This document shows, in pieces, positions 47,612 through 60,420 of a stretch of 64,000 nt of DNA. A model generated the notes under the pieces. That model had not been told where the DNA came from, did no database searches, and saw only the letters and a program-made list of their open reading frames with translations. Source of the DNA: Volutella citrinella (lineage: Eukaryota; Ascomycota; Sordariomycetes; Hypocreales; Nectriaceae); the NCBI GenBank assembly GCA_034401135.1, contig JAWZSP010000006.1, forward strand, positions 3,968,001 to 4,032,000, in the 5' to 3' direction. A program made the position numbers and the translations under genes. The first letter of the stretch is position 1, and every line of letters starts with the position of its first letter.

Positions 47612-49595
47612 CTACAAGGGGTATGCTGCACCGTCGGCCCTGGGGTCGCTACCGGCGGACCACACGGGAGTGCCGTCGACGGGGTCGACAGTGTACCGGA
47701 TAATCTGCCCACGACCAAACATATCCCTCTTCCAGTCCTTGAGCACGACGATGTTGTGCCCCAGCTTACGGAGCCCCTCGACCGTCTCCTCCGGGATGCC
47801 CTCTTCCACGTGCACCGTCCAGTCCAGGACCTTGCCGTTGTCCGGCATGCCGGAGCCGATGCAGATGCGGGGGGCGTCGAGGGCCTGCTGCGGGTTCAGG
47901 CCGGCGACGACCTGGCCGAGGAGAACTTGGAAGTGTGCCTGGGGCTGGTTGAAGCCGCCCATGATGCCAAAGGACGAGTGCAGCGACCCGTCCTTGATGT
48001 TGGTGACCATACCCGGGATGATAGTGTGGTAGGGCCGTTTACGAGGCTCCAGCTTGTTGGGGTGGCTGGCATCGAGGCTGAAGTTTGCTCCCCGGTTCTG
48101 GAGCGTGAAGCCGCAGCCCTTGGGGATGATGGCGGTGCCGAAGCCACCGTAGTTGGAGTTGATGAAGGAGGCGGCGTTGCCGTGGGCGTCCGAGACGGTG
48201 AAGTAGACGGTGTCGCTGCTCTGCAGGGCCGGCGAGGCAAAGGGCGGGTCGCCGTGGGCTACTGGGTCGAAGATGCGGGTGGGATCAAAGATCTTGGCCC
48301 TCTCGGCGAGGTACTCGGGCGAGATGAGGCCGTGGGTGGGCACCTTGACGACGTTGGGGTCCGTGACGAACCAGCTGGCGTCGGTAAAGGCCAGACGCAG
48401 GGCCTCGATGACGGCGTGCAGCCAGGCCGTCGAGTTGAAGTCCTGCGGCCCGAACCTGGGGATCTGGCCGGCCTTCTCCAGCTCCTGGAAGATGCCCAGC
48501 GCCATGAGGGCCACGATGCCCTGGCCGTTGGGCGGGTGCTCCCACAGCCGGACGCCATTCTCGTCGCCCAGCCCCTGGCCCTTGAAGTCGACGGCGATGG
48601 CCTCGACGGGCTCGCTGCCGGCCTCGAGGTGGTGCTTGAGGTCCTCGAGGTCCAGGTGGCCGCCGAGGTCCCTCACGACCTTGACGTACTCCTCGGCGAT
48701 GCGGCCCGTGTAGAAGCCCTTCTTGCCCTCGGTCGCAAGGGTGCGGAACGTGTTTGCCAGCGTCGGGTTCTTCATGATCTCGCCCGCCCGGGGGGCTCTG
48801 GCGCCGCCCTCCGCGCTCGGGTCCTTCTTGAGCATCTCGGCCCCGTTGGGCGACGCCTCCCTGAGGAGCTGCTCCTGGGCGGCCCACTAAGGGAAGCTGT
48901 TAGCTGTGAAGCAGAAGATAGAAAAAGGACACGGGTGTGACGTACGGCACGCGAGGTAACCTCGGAGACGGGGAAGCCGTTATCGCCCAGCTTGGCGGCC
49001 GGCTCGAGGATCTGGCTGAGGCTCAGCTTGCCGCTGCCGAAGCGCTCAACGGTATCGACCCATCCGGCCGCGGCGCCGGGGACGGTGGCGGCGTGCACGC
49101 TGCTCATGGGGATCTGGCCAACGGTGCCCTCAGCGATCTTAAGGTCCCGTCGGATGGTGTCAAGGGTGCACTTTGCGCCAGAGCGACCGGAGCCGTTCAT
49201 GGCCTTGACCTCCTTCGTGGCGGCGTCGTAGTACAGGATGAACATGTCGCCGCCGATGCCGGTGGAGCACGGCTCGGTCATGTTGAGGCCGGCAGCTGTC
49301 ATGGATGGTGAGCTTGGCGATGATGCGATGCGATGCGATGCGATGCTACTACTTACCAACGGCGACGGCAGCGTCCTAGGTAGAGTGTGAGCATACGTCA
49401 AGAGCACAAGAAGCTGCAGAGACAACTTACAGCTGCATTGCCTCCCGCGCGGAGGACCTCGAGCCCGCAATTGGCGGCCAGCGGCTGGGGACAGGCAACG
49501 ATGCCCTGGGTGCTGTGGACGACGCTCCGGCGCGAGGCGAACTTGGAGAAGTCGCCGGCCGAGGGCTGGTAGAGCGAGGCAGTTGGGAGAGGCAT
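47612..49595 (-). CDS. Gamma-glutamyltranspeptidase-like hydrolase (YwrD type)
   Basis: Ntn-hydrolase of the gamma-glutamyltranspeptidase family, which cleaves the gamma-glutamyl bond of glutathione or related amides after self-processing. Exons 49431-49595, 49357-49375, 48946-49295 and 47612-48886 give 602 residues. Exon 2 is a 19-nt microexon; together the joins make GGNAADAAVAVAAGLNMTEP followed by CSTGIGGDMF, the family's opening signature. The predicted processing and nucleophile Thr is near residue 404 in SSDTVYFTVSDAHGN. NSNYGGFGTAIIPKGCGFTLQNRG and KRPYHTIIPGMVT match the bacterial YwrD-like branch rather than classical secreted GGT. No signal peptide or membrane anchor is seen, so the protein is probably intracellular. 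It is tail to tail with GRX5. Confidence 0.93.
49321..49345 (+). repeat. GATGC pentanucleotide microsatellite in an intron
   Basis: About five tandem GATGC units inside the 61-nt second intron of the GGT-like gene. It fills nearly half of that intron. Confidence 0.9.
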
Positions 49596-50404
49596 GGCTG
49601 GTTACTGTATGTGATGTTGCGAGGGTATCAATCAACACGCTGAGGCAAGACCAGAGGCAAGACCGGATGTTGGGAAGCTGAGAATAATTCCAAGGCAGCA
49701 CATGCGGGGGATGTTCATCATGGGCGACAAGGTAAGGTAGCTTTGCTTTACTATGGGACAGCTCGGCCGGGCGTCGGAGGATGGCCGCGGCCCCCAATGG
49801 TGCAATCATCTTCTGGGCCCGGGCGCCAAGCGTCACGGCGCGGAGATGGATGCGCGCAGCGGGGTAGCAATTAACTTTTTACTAAGAGTGACAAAGGCGT
49901 GCGGGCTGTTGATGGCTGCGAGCTAGGCTGTTGTGATTGAGAGACGGAATGTGCATCGTGAATTTATAAGTTGTCCCGTGGCCTCGTTGCTCGCCCTCTT
50001 CGGCTACTTGACGTCCCTGAGATCTTCCCAAGAGCATCTCGGCGATGAGAGTATTGTGGGTTGTCGTCCACCTGTCTGGTGTTCCCAGAGGGCGTCGCTT
50101 CGGCTTTGATGCGCGCCATGGATCCACTGCCGTCGCGGTCGTACGGACTATGGCTGCGCATCGGCTGCGGGGGCGGGGAGTGGAAATGACTGATTGAGTC
50201 TTGGGTGCCGATTGCCGCTAGGACGACGGTCTTTACAGGGATAACCAGCTCCATGGCTGCAGCGCCCAAACAACATTGAAGTGGTGGTTGGGAAATGAAT
50301 AGCTTCATGCAACGCCTGTCCTACTCAGCCGACAGATGAGAAGCCTAATCGACAGATGAGAAGCCTAATCGACAGATGAGAAGCCTAATCGATAGACGAG
50401 AAGC
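49596..50404. other. Intergenic upstream of the GGT-like gene
   Basis: About 0.8 kb with the GGT-like promoter and the 3' flank of the permease. Apart from the tandem repeat at 50331-50410 nothing recognisable is present. Confidence 0.45.
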
Positions 50405-50410
50405 CTAATC
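50331..50410 (+). repeat. Four-copy 20-bp tandem repeat covering the permease stop codon
   Basis: Unit gacagatgagaagcctaatc, copies at 50331, 50351, 50371 and 50391. The first three copies are identical and the fourth has two changes. In the permease direction the first unit met contains the last Asp codon and the stop codon (50405-50407), and the other three lie in the 3' untranslated region. Confidence 0.97.
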
Positions 50411-52677
50411 CTCCAGCAGGATATAGTGAAAGCGCCCCCGAAAACTCCAGTCGACCACAATTATGAGAATCACTCCCATAAATATCACCACGGCCCAGTT
50501 CATATTGTCTAGATGCAACAGTCAGATGCCTGGATTGTTCAAAGCTTCAATATACTCACAGATGGTCTCAGCCGTAATCGGCACATACAATGGAAAACTG
50601 CAATGTGAATTGTTAGCATTGTCTTACACCATGTACATTCACCACCGTCTACTCAAGGACTCACAACAGGATGACAATAATAAGCGAGGACCAAATCGCA
50701 GACGCCACGTTGATTACGATGCCAAATCGCCCTAGGTTGAAGGATCGGGCAGGGAGGACGTCTCGACCGCGAAGGATGAGCTGTCGAAGGGTTAGCTTAG
50801 TTGTCAGACCTGGGCCAGACATTGACGTCAAGCACGGATGTTCAATGCACTTACCAAGACTACTGGAGTCAAGTATCCGAATTGGACAGCTGCTCCTCCC
50901 AGGCTCACAATTGCCTGAAAGGCATAGTCGCTTCCAAAGACAACCAGGCCTGCCCAATATCAGCAGTCTGTGCTAGCAATATCTCAACCTCACTTCACTC
51001 ACCAATGACAATCTCGGCCGCCACAATGAGGAATATCGCGTTGAGGGGCGTGCGGAAAGTCTTGCTGACGGTAGAGAATGTCCTGGAAAAGGGGAGCGCG
51101 CCGTCTGTCGCCATGCCCCAAGCAAGCCGAGAGGCTGCCGTGTTGATGCCGACTGTGATGAGGAAACTGCGAATCATCAAGTGTTAGCATGGCTTGAAAA
51201 GGGCAATGTTTCCTTTATAGGATTGGCTGCAGTCTACTTACTTCAACAAGACAATCACTAGGATGATGAACGCGCTGGCACCCGGGATGCTCTTAAAGAT
51301 GTCGACAAACCAGGAAATAAATGGCGAGCTGCAGGAACGCGTTAGCTGTGGTACTCTACCATTCTCGACGTCCTCAACTTCAAGACTCACTCTGCTGCGA
51401 TATAAGCCTCCCAATCTCCTGCGCAAAAGCCCATAACCAGGGCGCCGAGGAGGGATGTCACGCCGCTGAATATCATGGACCAGATCATGGCTTTCTAGTC
51501 ATCGAATTTGTCAACACTTTACCAGTTTAAAGAGATTCAGGTTATTAGAGGACCACCTACCGGAGCACTTCGCTCAGCATCCCTAATCTCCTCGGCAATG
51601 TGCAGTATCCCATCGGTTCCGTACAGCGCATAGATTGGCGTGTAGAAGCTCGTCATGCCAACCCAAACGTTGCTTGTGTATCCAGAATTGTTAATAAAGT
51701 GGTTGAAGACGAAGCTTGGGTCGTGCTTGTCGGCCAGGACCAAGAAAGAAATGGCCCAGGCGACGCCACCTCCCAGCGTGATGATGCCTCCCAACACAGC
51801 AATCGCCGGTAGGTGCTTTTGAGAGAAGCAGAACAAGACGGTGATCAGTGTGAAAGCCAGATAGATGAGCCATATCGTGTATCGCTGCGTGACCAAGGCT
51901 GGCATTAGTTTAGGGTCGTCGTCAAAGTGTGACGGGGACGCACCTCAGCTACGAAGTCGGGATGAGTCAGTTGGACGATGCCGACAATGATCTGGGCGTT
52001 GTTCATCGTGCACCCTGCCGCCGTGGCCACTTCACCTAGCAGCACTGTCCATCCTACCGTGTAGGACAGGAAACGGCGAACACTAGACGACGCACAGAAG
52101 ATAAGCAGTTGGTCCGATCGAAGGGGGAAACAATCGAAACTTTGGTTGGAGAAAGGCGTACCTCGAGCCGGCAAGATATTTGGTATACGCCCTGTCATTG
52201 TGGAGTCCAGTTAGTAAAGGTAGGTATAGATGGTTAGGACAAGGCTCCCACGTACTGCTGCCCACCCGCGTATGGCCACACGGAGCAGAGCTCTGCCAGC
52301 GAGCTCATGAGAAGGCACTGTCCAACAGTGACGATGATGCTAGAAAAGGCTGTTAGACGGGAAGCACATAGTATTGTTTGGTTGATAGTGCCCACGTCGA
52401 GTATACGAGCATCATTGGCCCGCCGACATCGAACACCGTCGAGTACAGGACAATGTTGCAGGTCCAACTCGCCATCATCAAGACTTGGTAGGCGCTGGCT
52501 GGGAATAGAATTAGTCCAGGCCACATCCAGAGGCTTGGCGTAGATTGCAGGTCATGAGTTGCACACACCGGTCCAGACATTGTATACTCGGTTGAGCACG
52601 TCGCCTTGGCGGCCATCAACTGATGTGCCCATGTCGCGTTCGTCATGCGACAAATCCTCCTTATGATCCTGAGACAT
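50405..52677 (-). CDS. GABA/amino-acid permease (APC superfamily)
   Basis: Plasma-membrane permease of the UGA4/GABA type, importing GABA, choline-like or other amino compounds. Thirteen exons give 498 residues, all joins in phase: 52569-52677, 52396-52498, 52256-52339, 52162-52191, 51944-52082, 51561-51884, 51391-51494, 51242-51328, 51003-51166, 50855-50949, 50665-50780, 50560-50597, 50405-50508. Diagnostic stretches are YSTVFDVGGPMMLVYST, AELCSVWPYAGGQQ, TPIYALYGTDGILHIAEEI, SRLAWGMATDGALPFS and TPLNAIFLIVAAEIV, which together fit about twelve helices. The N-terminus is acidic and cytoplasmic. Exon 4 is only 30 nt. The 970-bp upstream spacer has three HGATAR sites, near 53180, 53246 and 53374, consistent with nitrogen control. 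The flavin amine oxidase is the upstream neighbour on the same strand. Confidence 0.93.
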
Positions 52678-53645
52678 GTTTACAAAAGAGGGAGAAAATG
52701 AAGGGGCTTGGATAGAAGATGGTTGGGACTCGGCGTGAGGGAGTTGCAGAATTCACAGAGGCTTCCATGCTTCTTTTCAACTGTATCGAGGAGGCAGAAT
52801 GTTGCAGGGAACAAATGCTACATTTTGCGGGGTACCGAGCAGCAGCAGGCTAGAGAAGTTAGTTGACCAAGTCTCGCGGGACGTTGGAGCCACTACCACG
52901 ATTAGCGATCTAGACCCTGGAATCCGGGCCCCGATCCGCCGCTACAATCTCATTCAAGCTTCCATTTCGAGGCTATTTGCAATCGCAGATGTTGTCCATC
53001 CTGGGCAAGGAAGTCGTGCGGGGGAACAGGCCCATGGGTGTAATCTGCGGGGAAAGCCACTGACGCCCGTCAATCGCCAAGATCTTTACCCCGTATCTTC
53101 CCTTCATCTCGCCTCTCGATCCCCTGGCGGTGTCCCATCTCATTCAAGCTTCCGCTTTTGGGGTGTTTCTCCGCAGCCGCTATCAGTGTCTGTGCCCCAG
53201 AAAGCGCTAGACTCCTCTTTTCTCCCCACAAGCAGGCATGACTCGCTATCGAGTATTCGCACATGCTGCATACTAGTATTCTCTGCCTCTCGGTGTATCA
53301 TGTCAGAATGAAGGATCCCAGTCATTAAACAAGCAGGAGCAAGGGCAGGGATACCAATGACGGTCCGGGGTGCTGATAACGCCCAATACGCCAAGCTAGA
53401 ATCTACCATGGGTCCCTAGTTCGCAGTTTCGCTATAGTTCCACAAAGCCAATGACCCATCATGGGTTCTCTTGGGTGTCGCTTCTCTCAACACTGTCATC
53501 GCGGAGTTTCTAGAAAATGAAGAATCCAAGAAATAAATCGACGCTTTTCGCAGTCATCTCGACATATCATTTCTGGCCGAGGCATTCTTGCGTCCTATTC
53601 TATCTGGGGTAATAACCAAACAGCATATCATCACATATCAACCAT
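52678..53645. promoter_or_regulatory. Permease upstream region
   Basis: 968 bp between the amine oxidase stop and the permease start. GATA-type sites (HGATAR) occur at about 53180-53185 (reverse), 53246-53251 (reverse) and 53374-53379 (forward), which could bind an AreA-like factor. A 170-codon frame on the plus strand at 52799 has a real ATG but no domain and is not supported. Confidence 0.45.
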
Positions 53646-55337
<1,692 letters not shown>

Positions 55338-56115
55338 GGTAGCTTTTGGCTGCGTCAAAGTATTGCGTGTAGTTGTGTCGAATGGTCCAAAGGGATTGTG
55401 GGAGCCAGACTTCATATATACCAAACAACCCCAAGTGTCCAGCTTCAACGGCTGTGTTGAGAAGTATGAACAGATGCTGTGACCACTCTGACCAGGCTGG
55501 ACCGCCAGTTTCTCTTTTTCTCGTCCCAACTGCCTCACCTGGATGCCACTCACAGGGGCTGGGTGAGATTGGCGATGTTGGAGGGACGCACTTCGTCGCT
55601 GATGGAATGTGGAGTATGGATCATTCCATTTTAGGTGTTCTGGATATCGCAGGTAAAATGAGGAAGAATCAACTGGTCGGTTCAAGCTACTGTTTTGGGG
55701 AAGGAAGGATAAACCGAGAAGGTGCAATGAGAATATTTCCGTATTGGGAATAGAACACACAGAGCCCATCCTCGTCTCGCCACCCCAACTCTTCATCACT
55801 TCCCCACTCAACCACCTTCACTAGCCTTGGGCGAAGGGCCAGGCCAATCAAGAATGGTCTGGCGGCAGGTCCGGCAGTGCAGCCGGGTCTTCTATTGCAC
55901 ACCTGTGACAAGATCTCCTCCCCCAGACCACTCCCGGCATTCTCCTCGTACCCCAGGCCCTCATATCTGGCGCTGAAGATCCAGAAATCTCATTCTGCTT
56001 GCTTCTTTCAGACTGCATCAAACCCTTGCCCATCCTTGGTCTACTTCTACCACACATTCTGCCTGCTTGGCTGTAGCTCCGAGTGCCTGAACCAGGCCGA
56101 CGTCAACAACCTGGC
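55338..56115. promoter_or_regulatory. Divergent promoter of amine oxidase and Zn2Cys6 regulator
   Basis: About 780 bp between opposite starts. No palindromic CGG-type site was pinned down by eye. Frames running through it, for example 55098-55811 on the minus strand, are upstream extensions of the oxidase exon without ATG logic. Confidence 0.4.
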
Positions 56116-57963
56116 ATGCCCGTGGACCCTAAGCAACGTCAATATCAGCCCAAAGTCAAAGGTCCCGACCCCTACCTGCCCATTCGACAAACAACCGTTC
56201 AAAACGCTAACAGCCATCGCCGCAGGATGCTACCAGTGCTCGCAGCGCCGTATTGACTGCGATCGTGGAACTCCAGCGTGCCTGAAGTGCCGGTCAAGAA
56301 ACCTCAAGTGCAGCGGACTAGGCATCCGGCACCGCTTCAACGATGGAGTTGCCTCGAGAGGCAAATGGACGGGAAAGTCCGTAGAAAGCTTCTATCAAGG
56401 GTAGGTGGCATGAAATCTGGATTGGGCATCATTGATGTTTGCATTGCCTGCTGATATTGTTGCGCAGCACCAGCAATGCCGACGCAGGGCGGCCCCAAAA
56501 GCGGCCTGACAGACACAAAACAGCTTCCCACAGGTCTTCTACGCCGCAAATTACCTTTATTGCTCATGAGCCCGGTGCCAGGGGCGTACGCGGGAGAAGA
56601 CGACGATCATCACACAACAGTCCTTCACGCACCACATCGAACCCGGTGTGTACAACGTCAGAGCCCTCATCATGCAGTGATGTGCAGTCTTTAGGTAGCT
56701 GCATTCATCCCATTGCTACCCTGGCGTGGCCTTCTGAAACACCCCGTAAGTTCGGCCCAGATCCATTTCAACACGATATCTCGTCGATGAACGATGTGGC
56801 ATGCTGCCGCACCACAATCGATTCCGTGTTCCTCCTAGCAAACTCACCCCTGGAGGCTGTTCCAGCGTGGAAGAGAAGCCTACTATCTCACTGTAAGACA
56901 TTTTCTCTTAGCCTTGGCCCATAGCTGCCCTTGCTGAACATGGTCTCTAGACTCGGATCACATCGCCACCGAGATGGTCGTCATAGACGGCCAACACAAC
57001 GGCTGGCGTCACTTGGTACTGCCAATTGCGCACAGCGATGCCTTGGTAATGGACGCGGTCCTCACCGTCGCAGCGTTTCACCACCTACCGATACCAGAAG
57101 TGTCGCAGGAGCAACGACAGCTCCAGCCTACGGCGTTGTATTCGCGAACCATCACCGGCTTGCAACATCGCAGCCGGACCATGGATTGCGACCACAGCAA
57201 CCAGCACGCAATCATCTTAACAATCCTGTTGCTGCTGACAGCGGCCATGGTCTCTGGATACACCGACTTCCCGATCCTGTTTGGCATGTTGCAGTCTGCG
57301 CTGGACGCGATGGGAGGAGACGAAGAGCTTGGGGGTGGCGAGGTTGCCGATTTCATCACACGGCAGGTTCACAAGTATGTCGTGCTGTATTCATTTGTCA
57401 CGGGCTTTGACCCAGATTGTGCTCACCAGTTCTTCTCTAGATTGCGCGTATACGCTGCACCCCTCCTCGGTGAGGACCAAGGAGTTGCCGTGATATCTTC
57501 CACGGCAATGATAGAGCATATGTTTGATTGCTTGAATTACTGCCTTGAGAAGCAGCCTGAGCATTCGGAAGCACTCCTTATGATACCCAACATTGTGCGC
57601 CAGGCCTGCGACATCTATCTCCGCCAAGTCCGGCCTCCCAGCACACTGTTGCAGGAATCTACACACTGGATGTCTATTGGGGAGTCGATAACCCAAGTTC
57701 AAAACTTTACAGAAGCCCTCGAGATGTTCCCTCACGGAGCACCTGGAGGACAGGTGCTGATCTGGGCCGCGTTCGTCGCAGCCTCCGACTGCTTGCTCGA
57801 AGAGCACAAGGCCTTTTTCGAGCACTTCTTCATGAGGCACTACGCCAGGAGCAAGTTCAAGAACCTAGAGCTAGGGCTCGAGGCTTTGCGCAGGATATGG
57901 GACCGGAAGTCGGATGAGCGGTGGACGAGGCTGCTGCCAGAGACGAGGCTGTTTCTCATGTGA
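56116..57963 (+). CDS. Zn(II)2Cys6 transcription factor (PF11951-like), cluster regulator candidate
   Basis: Predicted nuclear regulator of about 552 residues. Exons 56226-56400, 56468-56892 and 56951-57963 are well supported by phase and motifs. The first exon is tentative: ATG at 56116 to 56161 gives a basic stretch ending KVKG before the first Cys, or a donor at 56138 could be used; the shared acceptor at 56225 has a GCTAAC branch site. The cluster is GCYQCSQRRIDCDRGTP plus ACLKCRSRNLKC, followed by GIRHRFNDGVASRGK, a pattern I associate with the acr-2-like group. The long C-terminal part (NGWRHLVLPIA, then TAAMVSG, AFVAASDCLLEEHKAFFEH) resembles the fungal-specific regulator domain PF11951. 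It is divergent from the amine oxidase and so a candidate controller of the oxidase and permease. Confidence 0.86.
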
Positions 57964-58347
57964 GGCTGGGGACCGTGCTGTAAGTCAAGGAGCTGGATAA
58001 CAGCCAAGGCGCAGGCTAGCCCAGCAAGTTGCGTATCCTGGCCCAATCATGATGTGCCCAAGACAGCGCCCCGGCAGGCCCGCCCGCCTGTCCTCTTACG
58101 GCTCCAGCTCCAGAAAGGCCTCGCTCGTATGGCTTACGCTTCGGCTGTTGCTTCATTTGGACGGGACTAGGACAATACAGCACATACCATGCAACGGAAC
58201 GTGCCTATTTAATTTAGTCAGCACTGGTCGCCCTCGCACCACCAGGAGCTGACCTCCAACACGGTGACCGTGAATTTGAACCGCTCACTCGCACTTCTCT
58301 CCTACGATAACGCCCTCTAGAGCGCGGCCGCAGCCCGCAATCCGCCC
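57964..58347. other. Intergenic before the F-box gene
   Basis: 384 bp holding the regulator's 3' end and the F-box gene promoter. No exon or RNA seen. Confidence 0.4.
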
Positions 58348-59751
58348 ATGTCGCCGCCGCAGCTCCTTCAATTGCCAAATGAGACGCTGGCGCTCATCTG
58401 CCGCAACCTGTGCATCCACTGCCAGGAGCGCGGCGCGGTGCCAGTCTTTCAAACGGAACGACAACGGCTCTGCAGAAACCAGACGCAGCTCAATGCCCTC
58501 ACGGCCCTGTGCCTTACCTCGAGGAGGCTGCGGGACATCGCCCAGCCGGTGCTGTTTCACGACTTCCGCCAGGCCGGCGGGATGGGGAGGGCCATTGTCC
58601 AATTCACGCGGACAGTGGCTGTGCGCCGCCCCGACCTCGCCGCCGCCGTGTGCAAGGTGGAGCTCGACGAGTTCTACATCGCCGATCAGGAACGAATCAT
58701 GACTGAGGAGGATGTTGAGTTGTTCAATGCTGCCGCTGTCCGCTACGGCGTGCGGGACAAGGACGCCATCGAGCCGAGCGGCAATATCCAGCTCCGTCAG
58801 CGTCAGCCAGGCATGGCCTGGGTCCTCGCCCTGATCGCCCATCTGCCCAAGCTCGAGGATCTGTTCACCAGCCTGCCGTATATCCGCGACGAGGAAGCAG
58901 AGGGCAGCTTGTACCAGATGGTGACCGAGGCAGCCACGCTCCCGCCTTTGCTGCCGTCGGCCTGGCGACTGGGCCTGAAGCACTGGGACACCGAGGACGG
59001 CTTTGGTCTGAGCGACGAGGTGCTCTTCTTCTCTCTCATGCCGCGACTCCGCCGGCTGGAGCTGACTGCATGCCTCGACGTCGGCCCTCTGCCGAGAGGC
59101 TTGCTGGCCAACCTGACCGAGATAATAATAGACATGAGCGTCTTGCCCCAGCTGCCGTTGGAATACCTCCTTCGGGCCAGCGCGCCCCTGAAAAAGTTCG
59201 TATACACCTCTGGCGGGGCAGTTGTTTCACAAAACATGGATGAGCCCGAGGCCTACCCGCGGCACTTCGCTGAGGCCTTGCTGGCAAATGGCCACGGCAA
59301 GACGTTGCGCTTCCTTGAGATCTGCATGGTTGACGCCGAATGGTTCGAAGATGCGCCTGGACAGGATGATGTCATGGGCGACTTGAGAGGGTTTGAGGTC
59401 TTGGAGACGTTGAGGTTAAGCGGTGGCTGTCTGTACGTCGAGGAAGATGAAGCATCGTGGACCGACGGCCAACTCCTGGCTCGCAACTTGCCACCGTCGC
59501 TGCGTCGCCTGTCCATTGCTGACGCCCACGTCCACCTATACGAGGATATCATGACACTTGCCAAGGTGGTAAGAAACGATTTTCCATTGCTCAAGGCCGT
59601 CGACTTTCACAAGGAGCATCCGTTCATGTGGACAGAGGTGGGCTGGGACGAGGGCGAGCCGGCCGCTTCTTTCCAGTCAGCTGGGGTAGTTTTTAGCGAT
59701 AAAAGCTGGGTCATGGAATGGGCGATGCCGGGATACGAGGCAACCTACTGA
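58348..59751 (+). CDS. F-box-like protein with degenerate leucine-rich repeats
   Basis: Probable substrate adaptor of an SCF ubiquitin ligase, 467 residues, one exon from the ATG at 58348. The N-terminus LLQLPNETLALICRNL starts an F-box-type helix, continuing with ALTALCLTSRRLRDIAQPVLFHDF, which matches the second half of fungal F-boxes (about residues 5-70 with an insertion in between). The rest alternates charged stretches with leucine-rich strands such as LFFSLMPRLRRLELTACLDV and FEVLETLRLSGGCLY, as in other fungal F-box/LRR-type proteins. The target is unknown. The 232-codon frame on the opposite strand is a shadow. Confidence 0.82.
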   Translation: MSPPQLLQLPNETLALICRNLCIHCQERGAVPVFQTERQRLCRNQTQLNALTALCLTSRRLRDIAQPVLFHDFRQAGGMGRAIVQFTRTVAVRRPDLAAAVCKVELDEFYIADQERIMTEEDVELFNAAAVRYGVRDKDAIEPSGNIQLRQRQPGMAWVLALIAHLPKLEDLFTSLPYIRDEEAEGSLYQMVTEAATLPPLLPSAWRLGLKHWDTEDGFGLSDEVLFFSLMPRLRRLELTACLDVGPLPRGLLANLTEIIIDMSVLPQLPLEYLLRASAPLKKFVYTSGGAVVSQNMDEPEAYPRHFAEALLANGHGKTLRFLEICMVDAEWFEDAPGQDDVMGDLRGFEVLETLRLSGGCLYVEEDEASWTDGQLLARNLPPSLRRLSIADAHVHLYEDIMTLAKVVRNDFPLLKAVDFHKEHPFMWTEVGWDEGEPAASFQSAGVVFSDKSWVMEWAMPGYEATY

Positions 59752-59964
59752 CAACTTTGTTCTGGAGACTGGGCTCGTTTAGCTTCGCACGCAGCATCCG
59801 GGGTTTGGCCATGGGGAGACCGTCAGCAGATGAGGCTGAAATAGTTCGCGGCCATGTTCAATGAGACTTTACCCCAAATCAAACAATTCAGTTGAAATGG
59901 TAACAGTGGTTTTTAAGTTTGAGCGTTGTTCAATGGTAGTTGCATGGTCCTGCTGAAACCCATG

Positions 59965-60246
59965 GCCTGCAATTATCGAGCTTGTCTTCATTGCTAGGCG
60001 GATTTTGCGAACTTACACAGATCTCCTTGCCGTGTCTCTGAACAACAACCTAGACTAGGTTTCTAAGTTTCTATTCGGGCCAAAACCTAGGTCTAGCCAT
60101 GTCGACTCCACACCAGCCATGTCGCCTAATCTGTCTGAGCATGGTCGCGTTGGTGCGTGGTATTAGTTCGTGTTTGACGTGTTGGCTCAGAGTCTAGTTC
60201 TCCTGAAACCAACCTCAACAGTCTCAGGAACTATTGATGGCTCGAT
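59965..60246 (+). repeat. Diverged direct repeat, left copy
   Basis: Aligns by eye with 62740-62997. Shared blocks include caacaacctag, ctaggtttct, attc-ggccaaaac, gtcgcgttggtgcg and gttcatgttt/gttcgtgttt. The copies differ by many substitutions and an 8-bp insertion (aagtttct) here. Confidence 0.75.
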
Positions 60247-60258
60247 GATCATGAGCTG

Positions 60259-60420
60259 ATGGGCATTTACTCCATCGTCGCTGGTATTCGCGAGCTGGCT
60301 CGCTGGGCAAGGGATGACTATCTGCCGTGGTTCAAGAGGCATGTATGTCCTCGGCCAAGAACCGGCTATATCATGGCCAATCGAGTCTGCGAGACGGTTG
60401 GATTGATGAGTTACGAATAA
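60259..60420 (+). other. Short intact open frame of 53 codons
   Basis: Begins ATG and ends TAA right after the left repeat copy. Its composition (Trp, Arg and Tyr-rich, ending VCETVGLMSYE) is protein-like, but there is no recognisable family, splice site or homologous frame in the right copy. It may be chance or a relic. Confidence 0.2.

Noticed and set aside
47756..48940. 394-codon frame on the plus strand
   Set aside because: Lies opposite the GGT-like gene's last exon and is explained by G/C-rich third codon positions; composition is Gly/Val/Leu/Ala/Asp-rich with no domain.
52799..53311. 170-codon frame beginning ATG in the permease upstream region
   Set aside because: No family feature; Ser/Arg-rich composition typical of noncoding DNA; overlaps the expected promoter.
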